Below are positions 6,152 through 7,188 of a DNA stretch of 7,188 nt, piece after piece. Source of the stretch: CAMCXE01 sp036520615 (lineage in GTDB: Bacteria; Pseudomonadota; Gammaproteobacteria; Pseudomonadales; Cellvibrionaceae); the NCBI GenBank assembly GCA_036520615.1, contig DATDJI010000036.1:1-7188 (forward strand), read 5' to 3'. The notes under the pieces were generated by a model, which was not told where the DNA came from, searched no databases, and saw only the letters and a program-made list of their open reading frames with translations. Each line of letters begins with the position of its first letter. The stretch's first letter is position 1. Made by a program: the position numbers and the translations under genes.

Positions 6152-6167
6152 AGCAGGAAGCAAGCCA
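6152..6167 (-). promoter_or_regulatory. Sigma-54 (-24/-12) promoter of torF-glnK-amtB
   Basis: On the minus strand this reads TGGCTTGCTTCCTGCT. It has the TGGC -24 core, exact GG-N10-GC spacing and TGCT in the -12 element, matching 9 of 12 defined consensus positions. The predicted start of transcription is near 6141, giving a leader of about 87 nt to the torF start. RpoN control with NtrC activation is the standard mode for glnK-amtB operons. Confidence 0.6.
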
Positions 6168-6241
6168 ACACGCTAAAACGCCGAAATACCTTGAGTGGAG
6201 GCCTCAGGCACTCCCGATAATAGGAGAATTACAGCTATATA

Positions 6242-6258
6242 TGCACCACAATAAAGCG
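6242..6258. promoter_or_regulatory. Candidate NtrC site upstream of torF-glnK-amtB
   Basis: The 17-mer carries a perfect TGCACCA half (6242-6248) and a poor second half, matching 10 of 14 positions of TGCACCA-N3-TGGTGCA. It is about 100 bp upstream of the predicted sigma-54 start, the usual enhancer distance. Further core half-sites are GCACC at 6285-6289 and TTGGTGC at 6388-6394. The regulator is inferred, not shown. Confidence 0.42.
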
Positions 6259-6463
6259 CTTGCACACATTTAACGCAACGTTCCGCACCGATAAATTTCG
6301 CCGCTGTTTGTGAAACTTTTCCATCATCGCAATGCGCCTTGAATTCGAAGAATTATTAGATAGACTTCTGGGCAGCTCAGATCAAAATTGGTGCGGTATG
6401 TCAGCGGACGGATGCGTAACCATAACGAAAATATAAGCACAAAATTTTATGCTTAACAGCGGA

Positions 6464-6498
6464 GGAACTAGTCTATCGATCAACCGGATAGAAGTTCC
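6464..6498. repeat. Bulged 12-bp inverted repeat in gene-free DNA
   Basis: GGAACT (6464-6469) and TCTATC (6472-6477) pair exactly with AGTTCC (6493-6498) and GATAGA (6487-6492). The left arm has a 2-nt AG bulge and the loop is 9 nt. No T-run follows on the plus strand, so it is not a simple terminator there. It may be a structured RNA, an operator or a mobile-element relic. Confidence 0.4.
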
Positions 6499-7052
6499 CC
6501 TAGGGCTTGTATGAGAGGCTTATACACTGTCAGATCGAAAAAAATCATTGTGTTTTTGCAGTGTAAAACTGGTATCCCTATTCAAGTCATTAGGTAAATA
6601 ATTAAGCTTGCCTTAAATTGCGCTACAAAGGCTTTATGTTTCAGAACTCAAGGATTCTTACCAGATGAAAAACCTGGCTCAAACGTCAGAATTAGATTTC
6701 TCGTTGCCACTTCGATCCACTTGCAGAAAATGAAACCAGAAGTGAGCTGCGTTTGGCGAGTACATGGTATTAGACAGGAAAAACGAGCGGCATTTTCGAT
6801 CTACAAATTTACCGGCATTAAAGATAGATATCCGGCTTCGATTCGTTGCGGTAAAAATGATAGTTGATGGACGAAATTCTTAAAAATTTAAGTCACGTGC
6901 AACTGAGTCTCCTAGACACGGAAACAATGCAAAACTTTTGGTTCAAACGAAGCCACTCAGCCAGCTACGCCGGGGCATCTAATGCAATTAGATAAAAGTT
7001 AGAAGATCACAGTGCCTAAACATAAGTCGTCGAGCTAAAAATAGGAATAAAC

Positions 7053-7188
7053 TGTACTAGCTCAGACTTAATCTGACAGTTACCGGTTTTTAAAAGGTGC
7101 CTGTCAGTTTACATTTGAGCTAAATTTTTCTCAGCCCAAATTAGTTTTCCATCCAGTAAAGTGGCTAAAGGTGTTCGGCCACAGCACA
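7053..7188 (-). mobile_element. One end of a probable IS481-like insertion sequence
   Basis: The transposase tail is followed by an inverted pair CTGACAG/CTGTCAG (7101-7107 and 7073-7079 on the plus strand) and then TGTACTAGCTCAGACTTAAT starting at 7053. A 5'-TGT end is usual for IS481 elements, so I place the boundary there. The other end lies outside the window, so the inverted repeat and target duplication cannot be confirmed. Confidence 0.45.
7109..7188 (-). CDS. C-terminus of an IS481-family-like transposase, cut by the window edge
   Basis: The minus-strand frame ending at TAA 7111-7109 reads CCGRTPLATLLDGKLIWAEKNLAQM. This matches my memory of the C-terminal tail of IS481-type DDE transposases, where a GRTP motif and a DGK segment follow the catalytic domain. 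Only 25 residues are visible, so whether the rest is intact is unknown. The catalytic DDE residues would lie beyond the right edge. The likely inverted-repeat end follows within 60 bp. An orphan fragment is also possible. Confidence 0.6.
   Translation of the reverse strand, partial: CCGRTPLATLLDGKLIWAEKNLAQM

Larger units (their letters stand above)
6055..7108. other. Gene-free region of about 1 kb between torF and the IS remnant
   Basis: No open frame of convincing length or family was found. Up to about 6400 it holds the torF promoter and NtrC-like half-sites. Beyond that it is AT-rich with several inverted repeats: 6464-6498; TACACTG/CAGTGTA at 6523-6565; CTTAAA/TTTAAG at 6879-6892; ATCTAAT/ATTAGAT at 6977-6993. 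Short frames of 34, 22 and 42 codons at 6332-6436, 6665-6733 and 6867-6995 on the plus strand lack good ribosome sites (the second has only AAGGA 10 nt away) and match nothing I know. Decayed mobile or intergenic DNA is the likeliest reading. Confidence 0.55.

Noticed and set aside
6332..6436. 34-codon plus-strand frame (MRLEFEELLDRLLG...)
   Set aside because: Its composition looks protein-like but there is no ribosome site, and frames this short are expected by chance. Conservation in relatives would reopen it.
6867..6995. 42-codon plus-strand frame (MDEILKNLSH...)
   Set aside because: No ribosome site is present, and the length is within chance for this base composition.
6526..7080. ACTGTCAGAT at 6526-6535 and its inverse at 7071-7080 as ends of a small non-autonomous element
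   Set aside because: About one 10-bp match is expected by chance over 1 kb, and the second copy lies inside the likely IS end, whose transposase is on the other side.

Overview
The window looks like part of a gammaproteobacterial chromosome. Evidence for this is the protein-level similarity of NadA, GlnK and AmtB to their gammaproteobacterial forms, a tRNA-Lys with encoded CCA, and a TorF/Gcw_chp outer-membrane protein placed next to glnK-amtB. A Cellvibrio-like or related marine/soil lineage fits, but this is an impression and not a computed placement. Every gene recognised lies on the minus strand, so transcription runs from high to low coordinates.

Layout, in transcription order from the right edge. 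First, the last 25 codons and one end of a probable IS481-family insertion sequence (about 7053-7188). Second, about 1 kb without a convincing gene (6055-7108), whose torF-proximal part carries a good sigma-54 (-24/-12) promoter and NtrC-like half-sites. Third, a nitrogen cluster: torF-like porin (5377-6054), glnK copy 2 (4967-5305), amtB (3469-4908, GTG start), then a strong terminator, then a second glnK, copy 1 (2902-3240), with its own terminator. Fourth, two identical tandem tRNA-Lys(TTT) genes (2664-2739, 2518-2593), a long perfect hairpin, and nadA (1382-2437) with its terminator. Fifth, about 520 bp of gene-free DNA with a second sigma-54 promoter and several NtrC-like half-sites, driving urtA (1-818, cut by the left edge), the substrate-binding protein of the urea ABC transporter.

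How the genes fit together: the window is largely a nitrogen-scavenging region. UrtA binds urea for uptake. AmtB conducts ammonium across the inner membrane. GlnK is the PII signal protein that plugs AmtB when nitrogen is plentiful. The TorF-like protein is a putative outer-membrane channel that appears to share the glnK-amtB promoter. Both blocks have a sigma-54 promoter with GCACC/GGTGC half-sites upstream, so joint control by RpoN and NtrC is the most economical reading. This is inferred from motifs read by eye. nadA (NAD synthesis) and the tRNA genes are housekeeping genes between the two nitrogen blocks.

No wholly new system is evident. The most interesting points are the torF-glnK-amtB arrangement with an internal terminator, the paired glnK genes flanking amtB with identical T-loops, and the palindromic hairpin squeezed between tRNA-Lys and nadA.
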